Source: Gymnothorax reevesii
Taxonomy: Eukaryota; Chordata; Actinopteri; Anguilliformes; Muraenidae
Direction: 5' to 3'
Assembly (NCBI GenBank): GCA_029721435.1
Contig: CM056580.1
Location: 72,007,367 to 72,071,366, forward strand
DNA length: 64,000 nucleotides
Below the pieces are notes generated by a model that had not been told where the DNA came from, did no database searches, and saw nothing but the letters and a program-made list of their open reading frames with translations. Both the position numbers and the translations under genes were made by a program. Each line of letters opens with the position of its first letter. Position 1 is the first letter of the stretch. Below are positions 45,711 through 56,200 of the stretch, piece by piece.

Positions 45711-46593
45711 AGCACTAGAACCTAAAAACTAAGAAAGTGCACCTTTTTCTGAGAAATTCCTATAAAAAAAACCCTAGACTACACCAAAGTATACTGAAGA
45801 TTTGAGGCCGACTCGGTGAACCTTGGAAAAATTTTACTGAGGTAGACTGAAGTTTGTCTGCTAGGCCTATGCTCACACATCGAACAAAGGACAGGTGTGA
45901 AGACAGTCAATGCACATGCCCCATTAAAGACCTGTCTCCAGAACTGCAGTCCAAACACCTATGAATTATGCAAATTATCATTACTGCCTGTTCAACAAGG
46001 TGCAGTGTAATTAAGACAGGCCCTAGATGCAGTCTGGTACAAGCTTATAGTACTGGCCATTCCAAAGTTCCCCAATCCGAAATTTGCTGAATTTTCAGTG
46101 ATAATTTGTTCTGCAAATTTTCCTGAGTTTTTTTCCGCTACCAAATTTTTAATGGAAAACCATCCCGAAATTTTTTCGGCCACCGAAAAATTTTCAGATG
46201 GATGAAAAACATGAATTTTTGCCAAATTTCGTGGGAAATTTGGAATGATGAGTACTGTAGTTCAGCCTACTGTGTCCATGGTGCATACAGGAACTGTGGG
46301 CAGACCACCATTATATTAAGAACAACAGAAACGCATGTTCAGTATTCAGAATAAAGCCAATCTGCAAAAGCACTATTTTATAAACAAATCAGGGACACTA
46401 TGTAATTTTTGAAAGAGGCCAGCTTGAGAGGAAGTGATCATCGAGGTGCTGTCCAAACTTAACTTTGGGATACCTCTGTAAAATTTTACCGAATTGGCCT
46501 CAAATCTTCAGTTAACCTCGGTGTATTCTAAGTTTTTGCAGGAATTTCTCGGACAAGGGAGCACTTTCTCGGTTTTTAGGTGCTACTAGTGAA
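45711..46593. mobile_element. Element with long terminal inverted repeats (about 120-130 bp)
   Basis: The left arm (45711-45845) and right arm (46475-46593) are inverted copies, sharing ACCTAAAAAC, GAGAAATTCCT, ACTGAAGATTTGAGGCC and AAAATTTTAC. There is no transposase. A separate small MITE is nested inside at 46046-46259. Superfamily is unknown. Confidence 0.8.
46046..46259. mobile_element. Nested MITE, 214 bp, TA-ended
   Basis: The ends TATAGTACTGGCCATTCC and GGAATGATGAGTACTGTA are inverted with three mismatches, and inner parts are also inverted (CGAAATTTG / CAAATTTCG). The TA at each end suggests Tc1/mariner-type insertion. Its middle is rich in AAATTTTC-like words. Confidence 0.7.
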
Positions 46594-46739
46594 GCATCAA
46601 AAATGTTGGACTGTTTAGCATAACGCAGAACAAGTCGACATGGTCAACAACATCCCCCGCCAATCGTGTGCTTCTTATTTTCTAACTGCATCAAGGCCTT
46701 TATGGTCTGAAGCTACACACAAAATTTGGTTGTCCTATC

Positions 46740-46860
46740 TGTAATAGAGTCTGAGAAAAGTTGTCCCATTTTTCTCGGACGGACGCACGCACGGACGGAC
46801 GGACGGACGGAGGTCAAACCTATATACCCTCCCACTTTGTGTTGGCGGGGTGTAATAACG
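46740..46860. repeat. (GGAC)n repeat with flanking conserved tail
   Basis: A GGAC/GCAC tetranucleotide array at about 46778-46812 is followed by GGTCAAACC and CCCTCCCACTTTGTGTTGG. The same organisation in part occurs at 29890-30120 and 48890-49400. Confidence 0.7.
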
Positions 46861-46934
46861 CTACAGAAAAAAAAACTACCCTATACTATAAACTTCAGGA
46901 TTACTTGCCAGAACATTTGACAAAATGGGTGGCG

Positions 46935-47085
46935 TAAAGCCGCTTCCACACTGGATGTGAAACAAATTTTTCGCACAACAGATTACATTCAAAGTCAATG
47001 CAAAGACGTGTGTATTCGCGTCTTCGCATTGACTTTGAATGTAATCTGTCGTGTTTGCTTTGCCTTAAGTGTGAAAGCAGCTTTA
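46935..47085. mobile_element. Foldback MITE, 151 bp
   Basis: Ends TAAAGCCGCTTCCACACT and AGTGTGAAAGCAGCTTTA are inverted. The centre is a 28-bp hairpin with one mismatch (46981-47008 with 47019-47046, containing ATTCAAAGTCAATGC) around a 10-base loop. Nearly the whole element can fold on itself. Confidence 0.85.
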
Positions 47086-47830
47086 GACACGCATCCAAGC
47101 TAGATGGCTAGCTGACGTGAATTTCCTGCAGTAGTTATTCAGCTAACTTAAGTTCGACATAACGTTACATTTTCATGAATTTCCATATTGAAATTATACA
47201 GCAAGTGTTCAGTCCAGTATTGAGAAAACAGCCAACTATCAACCTGCCAGTTTAACTAACCACCTTACCCATTTAGCAAGCCAAGGTTAGGCAGTGACAG
47301 TTGCGTGTATTTCCCTCTATCCAATTGCTCCGGTCTCGGTTCAGGCATTTAGCGAGCTTTATGAGCAGAGCGTTTCGAATGTATTCTAATCTATGCATTG
47401 ACTTTGAATGTAATCTGTCATGCAAAAAATTTGTTCTGCGTCCTGTGTGAAAGCAGCTTTAGACACGCATGCAAGCTAGATGGCTAGCTGACGTTAATTT
47501 CCTGCAGTAGTTAGCCAGCTAACTTAAGTTCAACATAAAGTTAGATTTTCATGAATTTCGATTTTGAAATTATACAGCAAGCGTTCAATCCAGTGTTGAG
47601 AGAACAGCCAAGTTACACACTAACGATCTACCTGCCAGTTTAACTAACCACCTAACCCATTTAGCAGGCTGACGTTAGTTAGTGACAGTTGTGTGTATTT
47701 CCTTCTATCCAATAGCCCCGGTCTTGGTTCAGGCATTTAACGAGCTTTATGAGCAGAGTGTTCTGCGTGTACTCTCGTCTTTGCATTGACTTTGAATTTA
47801 ATCTGTCATGTGAAAAGTTTGTTCATCCAG
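47086..47830. repeat. Tandem duplication, 376-bp period, seeded by the MITE end
   Basis: GACACGCATCCAAGCTAGAT at 47086 recurs at 47462, and AAGCTAGATGGCTAGCTGACG-type sequence starts at 47097 and 47473, an exact 376-bp step. Each unit ends with GCATTGACTTTGAAT(G/T)TAATCTGTC, the half-MITE sequence, at about 47393 and 47784. The duplicated unit therefore contains one MITE half plus about 300 bp. Confidence 0.85.
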
Positions 47831-47978
47831 ATGAACTCGGGAGGCTGTATTGTGATGCCTGATCGCCGGCTGCGCTGTAGGAGGTGGGCATCCATCCCGC
47901 CATCAAGCTACGTTAGCCTTCGTAACACGGTTTGTCGAGTGTAACAATTAATCTTGATTGCAGGCTCATTCACTAAAC

Positions 47979-48145
47979 CAGGGGTCTCCAACCCTGTTCC
48001 TGGAGAGCTACCATACAGTCTACTCCAACCGTAATTCAACACACCTGATTCAGCTCATTAGCAGCTCATCAAGATCTGTAACTGGGAAAGCAGGAGTGGT
48101 TTGCTTTGGTTGGAGTGAAACCTTCAGGATGGTAGCTCTTCAGGG
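47979..48145 (+). mobile_element. hAT MITE 5' portion
   Basis: The start CAGGGGTCTCCAACCCTGTT and following CTGGAGAGCTACC match a common fish hAT MITE, and an inner inverse GGTAGCTCTTCAGG appears near 48131. The final terminal bases and a second copy of the CACTAAAC flank are absent, so the right end is lost. Confidence 0.7.
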
Positions 48146-48889
48146 GCCTATTGCTAGAAGGCAGGATCAGGGCTTAGCCCAGGATCGGCACGGGATTAGC
48201 CTGATCTTGTGCCCCATTTCAGTTGCACAGAGCATGTGAGCTAAGCCATGGCACTAGTTACTATGAAAACAAAGTCTTTGGAGCTGGCCGGCTCCAAAGC
48301 AAGCTTACGAACTAGCTAAGCTCCTGCCTCCGGCCAATTTCACCTCACTTCACTCAGCAGTCACCCCAAATTGAAAATTAATGTCCTTATCAGTCGTTTT
48401 GAATTGTCCACTCCACATTGCTATCATAATTATAGTCGGCCCAGAGTAATTATCTTAGAAACTTTTGTCCATTGATGTCAGTAAAATAGCCAATATTCGA
48501 TCATTACATTTAAGTATCCGTGTGACGGTGACCATCACAGTTTAATCAGTCCCCTTTCCATGTTACATTTTAACCATATTTAGAATCCGTCACGATCAGA
48601 TTTTTCCTTATTCCTCAAGTTGAGACTTCCATCAGAGTAGAAAATCAGCAGTGCTGGATGAAGTAGGTGACCGTGTTTCAGCTCGGTCTTAAATCACTGC
48701 GGTAGCACCCTACCTACAGCACTGCTGCTCCCTTTCTCCGTCTTTATTCAGACTGTGACTGGTGAGGTAGAGTCGTTGCCTAAGTGCTGGACACGAGGCA
48801 ATGTCGCTCGATTCGCAATACTGAAATCAAGCATTTTCAGGAGGCTCTAAGACGTAATTTTCTGACGTTAACATTTTACTTTTTAGCTG

Positions 48890-49400
48890 CGACCAAGCAG
48901 CTCTATGAACGCCTCTGTCTGTCCGTCTGTCTGTCTGTACGTCAGTCTGTGACACCTTTTTCACCATGTTCCTGTCGTCGTATCATCATGAAATTTTCAG
49001 GAGTTATTGACCTTCACCAAAGTGATGTCCATGCACAAGGTCGAGGTCAAAGGTCAAGCTCACAGAGGTCACGACCTTGTTTGCGGGTTTTCGCGCTGAA
49101 ACTCCAGTTAGAATTCATGGATCGCTATGAAATTTTGGAAATGGCTTCTAGGCATAGAGGAGGTGTTCCCTATTGATTTTCAAGGTCACCTGTCGGATCT
49201 CAAGGTCACACCGGTCAAAAAAGTGTTGATATTGCCCGATTTCACAGTTTTCGCACCGTAACTCCAGTTTAACTTGATGGATGGCTATTAAATCTTACAA
49301 CAAGCTTCTTGGTACAGAGGAAGGGTTCCCTATTGATTTTCAAGGTCATTTGCCAATTTCGAGGTCACGCTTGTACAAGAAACCACCAGTCATGGACACT
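48890..49400. repeat. (CTGT)n-headed, AGGTCA-rich repeat
   Basis: A CTGTCTGTCCGT array at about 48916-48940 is followed by two internal tandem-like units that each contain TCAAGGTCA words, an AACTCCAGTT word (49100 and 49261), and GTTCCCTATTGATTTTCAAG (49164 and 49328). The unit step is about 163 bp. It resembles the repeats at 29890 and 46740. Confidence 0.75.
49038..49071 (+). promoter_or_regulatory. Cluster of nuclear-receptor half-sites including a DR1
   Basis: AGGTCG (49038-49043) abuts AGGTCA-A-AGGTCA (49044-49056), a perfect direct repeat with one-base spacing, and another AGGTCA is at 49066-49071. DR1 elements are bound by RXR/PPAR/HNF4-type receptors. Nothing in the window shows that this one is used; it is part of a repeat. 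Confidence 0.35.
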
Positions 49401-49449
49401 AGGCCACGTGACGGATGCTAGGCCAGTCGCAGCTATTAGATCCCTCTGA

Positions 49450-50525
49450 TCTACTTGTTAACTTAAGTATGCCTCCATCAGAGGTGATTAAAAGCAGAAA
49501 GTAAACTCAATTAATCTGAAAATGCTGAGCCAGGTTTTCTAGATCGAATTATCAATTCAGTTTGTTCAGGACGAAAACAGGACTTATAGAAAAATTGTGA
49601 AGCATTTGTGACATTACTATGCCTCAAAAGCTTTATCATTACTATTTTCACCTTCAGAGATATTGCGCGCATTTCATACATGCGCACCTCTGAGTATGAT
49701 CTCACTCAATCTTAAATCTGTCTGATAGCAACAATTTACCTCGTTCATGGTAAGGCCGAAGTGCATCAGCTGCTCCCTTGGTAGATGTTTTAGCGCCATT
49801 ACGAGTTTAATTTCACTTGAGTTTAGCTCGCTTTAATACTCCTCTCAAACGTCTCGCACCATTCAGACAGAAACAGAAGGAATTGCAGGCAGAGGTATTT
49901 CAGAGATCCCATCGCCCCTCTGTCTGAACCATGGTCTTTCAGTGCTGCTGGCGCATGTGTCTGCTGCAGCTACTTAGTGTCCATGGTTATGATCAGCAAT
50001 TCTGTGATCGCTCTCGGGGTCTGTTTGAGGTAGGCGTGTGCGCACACACACCGTAGGATCAGCGGCACCGGGCTTCACGTAGCCTATCCCCTTCCAGCGG
50101 CTGTTTGTGCAATCAATTAAGCCAGCAAAACGATCCTCGTTTTGGCGTTGATCCAGCATCTCAGGATCCGACTTTTGGGGAGACCCCTGCACTAAGCAAA
50201 AACACTAGAAAAATTTGTAAACAAGCGTGTAAATGGACCGCAGAGATTGCTATGGCAGAGGTTCGTTCCTTTAATGACTTCATAGGAGCATGTGACTTGC
50301 GTAGGAAGTTTCTGAGACTTCAGGTGGCGGGGCGTAAGAGTGCAAAAAAAAAAAAAAAAAATCACTTTTATTCCTTGAAATTGACAGATTTTTCTGCCAT
50401 TTCAGAACTTTTGGAGTGCATACAGAGATAAAAATAATCATAAAGAACAAAATAAACCAACAATTTCAGATTGTGCCTCATATCAAGTAACCTTTAAATG
50501 GAAAAGGTGTGCAAAAGTAAAGCTA
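49450..50525. other. Intergenic DNA
   Basis: No gene is recognised. A run of A (about 18) at 50343-50361 interrupts an otherwise open but low-information frame. Confidence 0.35.
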
Positions 50526-50572
50526 CAACAAAAACCTACAGGACAGGGGGTCCTCGAGGTCTGGGTTGGGAA
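50526..50572 (+). mobile_element. hAT MITE 3' end fragment
   Basis: AACAAAAACCTACAGGACAG and GGGTTGGGAACCACTG form the right end of a fish hAT MITE. The left part is missing. Confidence 0.6.
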
Positions 50573-50696
50573 CCACTGTCTAAGAGAATCAGCGGAAAAG
50601 AACATTTTGCAAGTAATTAAGTTAACTGACATCAGGTGTGTAACATGATTGCCTATAAAAGGGATGTCTTAGAAGGCAGAGTCTCTCAGAAGTAAA

Positions 50697-52745
50697 GATG
50701 GCCAGAGGCTCTCCAACCTGTAAAGGCTTGTAAAAAAACTTTTTTTTTTTTAATGTTCCTCAACGTGAAATTGCAAAGGCTTTGTGCATACTGGATGCCC
50801 GTGATCTTCAGGCCCTCAGACGCCACTGCATCACTCACCGGCATGATTCTGTCTGTTAAGAGGTCATGGAAACACCAGATGCAGGAACTGAAGTATTTAT
50901 TGAAACAAGACTGGGAGAAAATTGGCAGACAAGCCAGAAATAACACCATGCACATGCACTGAACAAAATGGGAAAACTAAGGTACACTGCCCAAGGCAGG
51001 GGGAAACAGAAGTACTCACTCCAAGAGTGGCTGAACTGGAAAAAATAGGCGTGCAATGCACGGAATACCCCTCAGCTCGATGTCGAAGTTTTTGGAGATG
51101 CCCGCCCAACCGCACGAAGGATCGCAGTACCCCGTCAGCCTTTAGGGCTGAGAGGTAAAAACAAAAATTGGACCTAACTAGACTGACGGATTACACTAGG
51201 AGACTAGAGAAGGGGCAGACAAGACGACGGCACAGCAAAATACAAGACTTGGAAATCATACAAAAGAAATACTCTGAAGGCACAAGGAGCTGAGACTTCA
51301 CCATGCAGAGCAGAGTTTGACAAAGTTCCGTCTGATGACTTCCCCCATCTCTGCCACATTTATAGTCACGAGAGGAGGCGGGGACTCGAAAAGCAATCTC
51401 GACTGGAAAAGAAACACATGGGATTAAAAAACAAATTAACGAGGACCTGGTAAACCATAATGACTCAAGACAAGATGCTGAGAACATCAATTAAACTAGA
51501 CAGTTTAGATTAAGGTAATCTAAAAGTGACGAGTAAAAAGCACCACAAGAGAAGCAAAGTAAAGCACAGCTTTAAACGCAGTTAATAAGGGAAAGCTCAG
51601 GCAGGAAAACAAAAGCTAGAAATGCTCGGACTCGCTAATGAGTTAATTAAGGTTAATACTACGTGACACAATATTTACAATCACCCTCAAATAAGTGCTG
51701 GTTAGTACAGGTTTGTAATAATCCTATCAGAGAACGCATTTACACAGAGTTTAGCGAGACCCAGAATTAAAAGCACGGGTAGAAGCAATGAATGAAATAC
51801 CACAGTCGAAACCGAAAGAGGAAACGTAATTGGACAGCGAGGCGCAGGCAACTGAAGGCTGTCACACGACATCACTGGAGATTGGCAGAGAGGGAATCGA
51901 TCATCAGACGACAAAATGAAAGCTGAAAATAAAACGAAAGTAAAGCAGAAGCACAAATAAGCACAAAGACAGCACACATGAGGCAGAATCAAAACACTGT
52001 CATTGACGTTACTAAATGGGCCCAGGACTAATTCAAGAAACCGCTGTCAGTAAACACAGTCCGCCGTACCATCCACAGATGCCACCTAAAACTCTATCAT
52101 GCAAAAAGGAAGCTATTGTTGAGCATGATCCAGAAGTGCCGCCGTGTTCTTTGGGCCAAGGCTCATTTAAAATGGACTGTGGCAAAGTGGCAAAATGTCC
52201 TGTGGTCAGACGAGTCCAAATTTGCGTTGTTGTTGGAAATCATGGGCGTCATGTCCTCTGGGCTAAAGAGGAGAAAGACCACCCCTACTTTAATCAGCGT
52301 TAAGTTCAAAAGCCAGCATCTCTGATGGTATGGGGGTGCATTAGTGCATATGGTGTGGGACACTTGCATGTTTTAAAAAGCACCATGAATGCTGAAAGGT
52401 ATATAAAGGTTTTAGAATAACATACGCGCCCCTCCAGACGACTTTTTTTCCAGGGATGGCCTTGAGTATTTCCGCAGGACAATGCAAAACCACATACTGC
52501 CGCTATTACCGCGGCATGGCTTCGTAGTAGGAGAGTCCCTGTGCTGAACTGGCCTGTCTGCAATCCTGATCTTTCACCGATTGAGAACATTTGGCGCATA
52601 ATTAAATGAAAAGTCCGTCAAAGGAGACCCAAAACTCTCCAGCAGCTGGAAGCCTGTATTAAACAAGAGTGGGATCAAATTCCAATAGGTAAACTAAAGA
52701 AACTTCGCTCCTCAAGGCCCAGACATCTCCACTCTGTGTTAAAAA
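50697..52745 (+). pseudogene. Tc1-like transposase relic (copy G)
   Basis: Upstream of the LTR it starts MARGSPTCKGL and has PQREIAKAL (helix-turn-helix) and [14 protein letters not shown]. Downstream it resumes TKWAQD, SVNTVRRTIHRCHLKLYHAK and VLWSDESKFALL with the first catalytic Asp (about 52200). The second Asp block is degraded (GQCKTTYCRYYRG for the expected DNARPHTA), and WPVCNPDLSPIENIWRIIK (about 52550-52605) carries the last Glu. One stop replaces a Lys codon in KXKVRQ. The HTH linker is deleted. Shifts between blocks make it inactive. Confidence 0.85.
50854..51996 (-). mobile_element. Solo LTR in Tc1 copy G (1143 bp)
   Basis: The plus-strand sequence runs TGTTAAGAGGTCATGG to GAATCAAAACA with an exact 5-bp duplication CTGTC at 50849-50853 and 51997-52001. 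The opposite-strand Tc1 copy near 63855 reads GATTCTGTCATTACTAAATG with no insertion, confirming the empty site. AATAAA on the minus strand at about 50896-50901 lies near the LTR 3' end, so it is oriented minus. No internal genes are present. Confidence 0.9.
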
Positions 52746-52993
52746 GAAGAGGGGATGCTACACTGTAGTAAACAGGCCCCTGTCCTAACTTTATTGAGAC
52801 CTGTAGCAGCCACGAAATTTGAAATGAGCTCATTTTGTGGATAAAATTGTTAAATTTCTCAGTTTCAACATTTGCTATGTTATCTCTGTTCTATTGAGAA
52901 TAAAATACCGGCTGGTGTGATTTGAAAGTCATTGTGTTTTGATTTTATTCACAATTTACACTTTGTCCCAACTATTTCGGAATTGGGGTTGTG

Positions 52994-53344
52994 ACACAGG
53001 GTTCTGTCCCAGACTGCGAGCAGCACTTGAAATCATTAACATCACCATAACAAACAGTGGTCATTCTGCGTTCCATATTTTCCGCACATAATTATTGCAT
53101 TTTCCCAAACCCGCCATAAACGCACTGACTTCGGGGGTGCACACCCGAAGCAATCTGCCCACTCATAGTTCAAACACGCAAACATTACCATTCCAAATCC
53201 ATCTCCCGACAGTTCGCTAATATAATAAACACTCACACACACCAATGTCGTTGAGTATGTTGTTTCGTTATATTTGTCGGTCGTAATGCTACTTTGTGTT
53301 CAGTGATTAGTTTTTATCACTTCACTGTCGTCTTGTTTTCGGTT
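52994..53344. other. Spacer between Tc1 copy G and the gypsy LTR
   Basis: Nothing recognised. A short palindrome CTTCGGGGGTGCACACCCGAAG is at about 53131-53152. Confidence 0.4.
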
Positions 53345-53981
53345 TGTTGTGATGCTGAAGCTTGGCGCTTCCGGGTGGGTCCTGTAGACAAGGTCCCAAA
53401 CAGAGGCAACGCAACTTGGGCTGTCTTAGTAGTGCCTGACCCAAGTTGCGCATGCGTGGTACTGGGTCAAATGGGTTTTGCCACCGGTAGTTGCTTTATG
53501 ACAGCAATTGTTCTTAATGTAACAATTCTGCTTTATAAAAGTATTGTTTTGTTGACAAAATGTTGTGTGCTCTGGGAAAATGCTACGTACCCTGTGTTTT
53601 GTAGCCATTATACTAATATATATTTTATTGGGGAAAAATGGTATGTTCCAGGGAGGGGCTTGGGGGATATCAGGGCCCCATTTTCTATACCTGAGAGAGA
53701 AGTGAGTTGGGGATGTGTGATAACAGGCTGGAGCTGTAATTGCGGAATCCTATTATTATTACCTTTATTTTTTTTTTCCTGTGGTAGTTTTGTGTATATT
53801 TTTATATATTTTTTTTTTGTCTTTCACTGTACAGAGTACTTACAAGTTCTTGACACGTATTTTGCACTTTGGTTGTTTTGTGGTGGTTTTGCACTGACAA
53901 TAAACCTTTTTGCACCTACGTGCTATTGCGGTGGAGCCATTTTTCCCGGAGTCAGAGCCCTGTGTTTAAACCTCACCGACA
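53345..53981 (+). repeat. 5' LTR of the Gmr1-like element
   Basis: The right edge is well placed: CCTCACCGACA ends at 53981 just before the primer-binding site, and AATAAA occurs at about 53899. The left edge is set at the TGTTGTGATGC start at 53345 by inference, since there is no second LTR to compare. No target duplication can be checked. Confidence 0.6.
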
Positions 53982-53984
53982 TTT

Positions 53985-54002
53985 TGGTGTCAGAAGTGGG
54001 AT
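53985..54002 (+). other. Primer-binding site
   Basis: TGGTGTCAGAAGTGGGAT follows the LTR end after three bases and is the usual form of gypsy-type primer-binding sites, which pair with a tRNA 3' end. Confidence 0.65.
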
Positions 54003-54018
54003 GGCCAGCCGCTAGACA

Positions 54019-55041
54019 GTGCAGCCAGTAAGGAGGAGGACAGGCCTTCGGTCCCAAAAAGTGAAGCTTCCTGAGGTGAAGGAAGATGAGGCCTGGGATA
54101 CAATGGAGGAAGAGGAGTTCGAGAGGCAAGGATCACGCCTCAGAACCAGTACTCCACAGCCCCAGCCTCCTGGTTCAGCAGCAGCACCTGAGACTGACAT
54201 GGTGACTCTGCTGAGGGACTTTCTGACCTTGCAGAAGCAACGGGAGGAGGGATTTTTAAACGAGATCCGTGGCTTAACTGCAACCATCCTCCAGGCACCA
54301 CAGCCAGCCAGAGTCGTGGCACCCCCACAACCGGATCTGACCCCAGCAATAACCACATCCACTGAGAGTCCGAGATTGACCTTTCCCACACCAATGCCAC
54401 GTCGTCACACGGCTGGGGCCGCCACTACTCGGCAGGTGCCTTTGGCACAGCCAATGGCAGGTCCACCAGTGACCGCTACTCGCCAAGACACCAGCAACGC
54501 TCCAATGGCTGAGAGAGTGGTCCGGAAGGAACCAAAGATGCCCATTTACCAACAGGGTGAGGACATAGAGAACTACCTCCTGCGGTTTGAGCGCATGGCA
54601 AGAACCTGGGCATGGCCAGAACAGGAGTGGGCCTGCCGACTAGTGCCACTGCTCACAGGTAGGGCACTAGAGGCATACACTGCTATGGACGAGGACAAGA
54701 CCAACAGCTATGATGACCTGAAGGAGGCACTTCTGGAGAAGTTCGACATTTCACCAGAGACCTACCGTCAACGCTTCCGGGACCCCACCACACCCCCAGG
54801 GGAGACCCCCACGGAGACCTACAACCGCCTGAAGGGACTGTATCGTCGGTGGATTTGGCCAGATCAGCGCAGCAAAGAGGAGATTGGTGAGGTTATCATC
54901 CTGGAGCAGCTGATTAATGTCCTACCGTACGACATCCGGACGTGGGTCAAAGAACATGAGCCGACCAACGGGCTGACCGCAGCGAAACTGGCCCTTCAGT
55001 ACATGAACGCCCGCCGAAGGAGCCAACAACGACCATCATAG
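54019..55041 (+). CDS. gag: Gag polyprotein with SCAN-like capsid domain
   Basis: Gag forms the intracellular particle that packages the element RNA. The frame is open for 340 codons; the first in-frame ATG is at 54103 (MEEEEFERQ), while 54019 is a GTG, so the start is uncertain. Residues about 1-175 are Pro/Thr/Gln-rich and low complexity. From about 180 comes EDIENYLLRFERMARTWAWP, then WACRLVPLLTGRALEAYTAM, a LKEALLEKFDISPETYRQRF helix pair and LINVLPYDIRTWVKEH, the pattern of the SCAN/Gmr1 capsid. It ends at RRRSQQRPS without a CCHC zinc knuckle, so the nucleocapsid part is deleted or absent. This is the only long unbroken frame in the window. Confidence 0.8.
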   Translation: MQPVRRRTGLRSQKVKLPEVKEDEAWDTMEEEEFERQGSRLRTSTPQPQPPGSAAAPETDMVTLLRDFLTLQKQREEGFLNEIRGLTATILQAPQPARVVAPPQPDLTPAITTSTESPRLTFPTPMPRRHTAGAATTRQVPLAQPMAGPPVTATRQDTSNAPMAERVVRKEPKMPIYQQGEDIENYLLRFERMARTWAWPEQEWACRLVPLLTGRALEAYTAMDEDKTNSYDDLKEALLEKFDISPETYRQRFRDPTTPPGETPTETYNRLKGLYRRWIWPDQRSKEEIGEVIILEQLINVLPYDIRTWVKEHEPTNGLTAAKLALQYMNARRRSQQRPS

Positions 55042-55330
55042 TAAATGGGCAGTCTATGGAGGCACTATTAGACACAGGTAGTTCGATGTCCCTGATTAAG
55101 GAAAGCTTAGTTCCAGAATGCAACCTAAATTACAGCGGGGAAACTGTCATTGAATGTGTGCATGGTGATAAAAAGTGTACCCAACAGTGGAGTTGACTGT
55201 TGTAGTGGATGCATAGAGGTACCTGTTGAATGTTGGGGTGGTCGAAGGGTTGCCGATGGATATGCTTTTGGAGAGGGATTTGCCTGCGCTGTCAGATCTG
55301 TTGTCTGGTTCAAATGAAATGTCAATGGGT
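55029..55330 (+). pseudogene. Gypsy aspartic protease relic
   Basis: The protease cleaves the Gag-Pol precursor. In a frame shifted from gag it reads TTIIVNGQSMEALLDTGSSM, with the catalytic Asp of DTGSS at 55071-55073, followed by SLIKESLVPEC. Small frameshifts near 55160-55220 break it, then VGVVEGLPMDMLLERDLPAL (from 55229) gives the C-terminal LLGRDLP-type motif, where the usual Gly is Glu. It overlaps the end of gag by about 13 bases. It is followed directly by TRAQAK and the integrase region. Confidence 0.75.
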
Positions 55331-55339
55331 ACTGGAGTG

Positions 55340-56200
55340 TCCTGTGCTGTGGTAACGAGGGCCCAAGCAAAAGCTGGTCTGCAGCCTCTCCCTGACTTAT
55401 GCGATAGTCTGTGCCAGGGTGGGACTAAGGGGCCTAGAAAGACACGGCGCCAACGGCGCCTAGAAAAACACCTGGGTTCCACTGAAATGAAGTGTGACGT
55501 GTCAGGGCTTGAATCTGGAGAGTGGGAAGTGCCTAAAAATATTGGGGCGTTGCAGGGTGCAGATGTGTCGTTGAAACCGCTGTTTAAGAGGGCCTGTGCG
55601 GGAGGGGGTGATGTTCTGAATCCTGGAGGGGAAAAGTTGATGGTTGAAAATGGCATTCTGTACATGGAAGGTACAAATGGCACACGTTTGATCGTACCCA
55701 CTGTTTGCAGACCGTTAGTCCTTCATCTTGCACATACCATCCCCTGGGCAGGACACTTAGGCGGAGGTATGTTTTCTGCTGAGCTAAGTTCCCGATTTTA
55801 CTGGCCCTCTATGTATAGTGATGTCCAGAAATACTGTTCTACCTGTCCTGTCTGTCAGAAAACAAGTGCTGCCCGCAGGTCTGATAAGCATCCCCTCTGC
55901 AAGCATTGCCGGTGATCTCCACTCCATTCCAGCGCATCGCTATGGACATTGTGGGACCCTTGGAGAGGAGCAGTGCTGGATACCAGTACATCCTGGTCAT
56001 CTGTGACTATGCCACTAGGTTCCCGGAGGCCTTCCCACTTCGTTCTATTACCCAAAGGTCATCAGCGCCCTGGTCCAGTTGTTCTCTCGAGTCGGCATCC
56101 CAGAAGAGATCCTGACAGACCAGGGGACCAACTTCACCTCTCGGTTGATGCAGCAGCTCCATCTGCAGTTGGGCATCAAAGCCATAAGGACAAGTAACTG
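55340..56200 (+). pseudogene. Gypsy integrase relic (zinc finger and partial core)
   Basis: Integrase inserts the cDNA. After a linker (TRAQAKAGLQPL) the frame shows ENGILYMEG, then HTIPWAGHLGG, FYWPSMYSDV and CSTCPVCQK, which is the H2C2 zinc-binding domain (about 55720-55860). After a frameshift comes FQRIAMDIVGPL with the first catalytic Asp at about 55945, YILVICDYATRFPEAFPL, and after another shift ILTDQGTNF with the second Asp at about 56118. The catalytic Glu is not reached before the break near 56200. The domain order after protease is the diagnostic feature. Confidence 0.8.

Larger units (their letters stand above)
50590..52993 (+). mobile_element. Tc1-like transposon G, split by a solo LTR
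   Basis: The copy belongs to the family with termini CACAACCCCAATTCC; its right end is at 52993. The 5' untranslated part (GTGTGTAACATGATTGCCTA, CAGAGTCTCTCAGAAGTAAA) is at about 50635-50700, and the outermost left terminal repeat is not seen. A 1143-bp solo LTR is inserted at 50854. A second copy of the family lies on the opposite strand at 62896. Confidence 0.85.

Noticed and set aside
53294..54031. 245-codon open frame across the gypsy LTR
   Set aside because: It has no retroelement or host protein motif, is Cys/Phe/Val-rich, and overlaps the LTR and primer-binding site, so it is read as chance.
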